Part shown: piece after piece, positions 4,637-5,260 of the stretch
How positions within the stretch are numbered: position 1 is the first letter of the stretch
Layout of the letters: each line of letters opens with the position of its first letter
Origin: Rubritepida sp.
GTDB lineage: Bacteria > Pseudomonadota > Alphaproteobacteria > Acetobacterales > Acetobacteraceae
Direction: 5' to 3'
DNA length: 5,260 nt
NCBI GenBank assembly: GCA_022843345.1
Contig: JALHNW010000169.1
Location: forward strand, 1 to 5,260
Position numbers and translations under genes: made by a program
Notes under the pieces: generated by a model
What the model was told of the DNA's origin: nothing
The model's input: the letters and a program-made list of their open reading frames with translations, nothing else
Databases searched by the model: none

Positions 4637-5260
4637 ATGCGGTGGCGCAAGCTCGGGCGGGTCTTCGGGGCGGAGGGGCAGGCGCCCTGGTTCCGCGGGC
4701 CGGCGATCGTGGCGATCCCCCGCCCGCTGGGCGGGCCGCTGTGGCGCGTCTTCGTCTCGCCGCGCGACGCCATGAACCGCTCATCCGTCTGCTGGTTCGA
4801 CATGGACCTGCGCCGGCCAGGCCAGGCGCTGCCCGTCTCGCCGCGGCCGGTGCTGGAGCCCGGCGCACCCGGCCGCTTCGACGCCGCCGGGGCCATGGGC
4901 GCCTGGATCACGGAGGCGGATGGCGAGGAGCGCCTGTACTACCAGGGCTGGAGCCTGCCGGCGGACCGCCCCTTCCACGCGGCCATCGGCCTGGCGGTGC
5001 GCCGCCTCGGCGACGACCGGCCCTTCGAGCGCCTGTCGGACCAGCCCATCCTGGAAGGCGCGGCCGGGGGCTTCGCCGCCAACCCGGCCGTGCTGCCGGA
5101 CGGGCAGGGCGGCTGGCGCATGTGGTTCCAGCAGGGAATGCCCTGGGCGCGGCGGGGCGGCGAATGGCTGCCCCGCTACGCCAACGCCGAGGCACGGTCG
5201 GCCGACGGGCTGCGCTGGGCCGCCGGGCCCGGCGCCGGCATGCCCTGGGCGCTGCCGGGC
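4637..5260 (+). CDS. Glycosidase-like five-bladed beta-propeller protein (GH43-like), N-terminal part
   Basis: The frame stays open from ATG 4637 to the window end, giving 208 residues of an incomplete gene. It begins MRWRKLGRVFGAEGQAPW and continues with blade-like repeats: WRVFVSPRDAMNRSSVCWFDMDL (split by turns, about 36-58), then PVLEPGAPGRFDAAGAMGAW (71-90), LYYQGWSLPADRPFHAAIGLA (about 100-120), PFERLSDQPIL (129-139) and GGWRMWFQQGMPW (158-170), then YANAEARSADGLRW. This pattern of 'KLG..F', 'SPRD..NRS', 'YY.GW', 'IGLA' and 'RMW' is that of predicted glycosidases related to GH43/GH117, which I know from polysaccharide and lipopolysaccharide gene regions. Neither the substrate nor the acid/base residues can be named from this part. 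No signal peptide is visible, so the N-terminal region looks cytosolic. A strong ribosome binding site (4622-4629) supports the start. Family assignment is from remembered resemblance. Confidence 0.8.
   Translation, partial: MRWRKLGRVFGAEGQAPWFRGPAIVAIPRPLGGPLWRVFVSPRDAMNRSSVCWFDMDLRRPGQALPVSPRPVLEPGAPGRFDAAGAMGAWITEADGEERLYYQGWSLPADRPFHAAIGLAVRRLGDDRPFERLSDQPILEGAAGGFAANPAVLPDGQGGWRMWFQQGMPWARRGGEWLPRYANAEARSADGLRWAAGPGAGMPWALPG

Noticed and set aside
4461..4868. A minus-strand frame spanning the small gene start and the beta-propeller gene
   Set aside because: Its Arg/Ala/Pro-rich composition and overlap with two better-supported genes mark it as a shadow.

Overview
The window is very GC-rich DNA (clearly above 70% by eye, with G or C at nearly every third codon position in the genes). 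Gene content and protein style fit an alphaproteobacterium, most likely of the Acetobacteraceae (Roseomonas-like). That placement is an inference from protein resemblance, not a computed result. I see no mobile element, CRISPR array or rRNA.

Layout from left to right: the C-terminal tail of a plus-strand gene (1-132), probably a basic Gly/Arg-rich tail; a convergent minus-strand lipB (octanoyltransferase, 154-801); a plus-strand tRNA-Leu(GAG) at 832-917 whose likely promoter overlaps the lipB start; a plus-strand malic enzyme gene of the MaeB type with a C-terminal phosphotransacetylase-like domain (1008-3227); a plus-strand UV damage endonuclease, uvsE (3283-4296); a convergent small minus-strand gene of unknown function (4304-4555); and, divergent from it, the first 208 codons of a plus-strand beta-propeller protein resembling glycoside hydrolase family 43 (4637 to the window end). 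Both convergent junctions (143-173 and 4296-4324) carry a strong GC hairpin that includes stop-codon bases and could act as a two-way terminator.

The genes do not form one pathway. LipB supplies lipoyl groups to 2-oxoacid dehydrogenases and the malic enzyme links the TCA cycle to pyruvate and NADPH, so both are central metabolism. UvsE is DNA repair. The tRNA is a housekeeping gene. The last gene resembles proteins often found with polysaccharide genes.

The most notable observation is in the malic enzyme. Compared with the well-known MaeB family sequence, 17 residues (51 bases, in frame) are absent between Glu121 and Lys122. The missing segment is the normally near-invariant stretch containing 'EPTFGGINLEDI', whose Glu-Asp pair supplies two of the three divalent-metal ligands. 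The rest of the protein looks intact. Either this is a recent inactivating deletion, a sequence or assembly artefact, or an enzyme with an altered role. I found no convincing new multi-gene system in this window.
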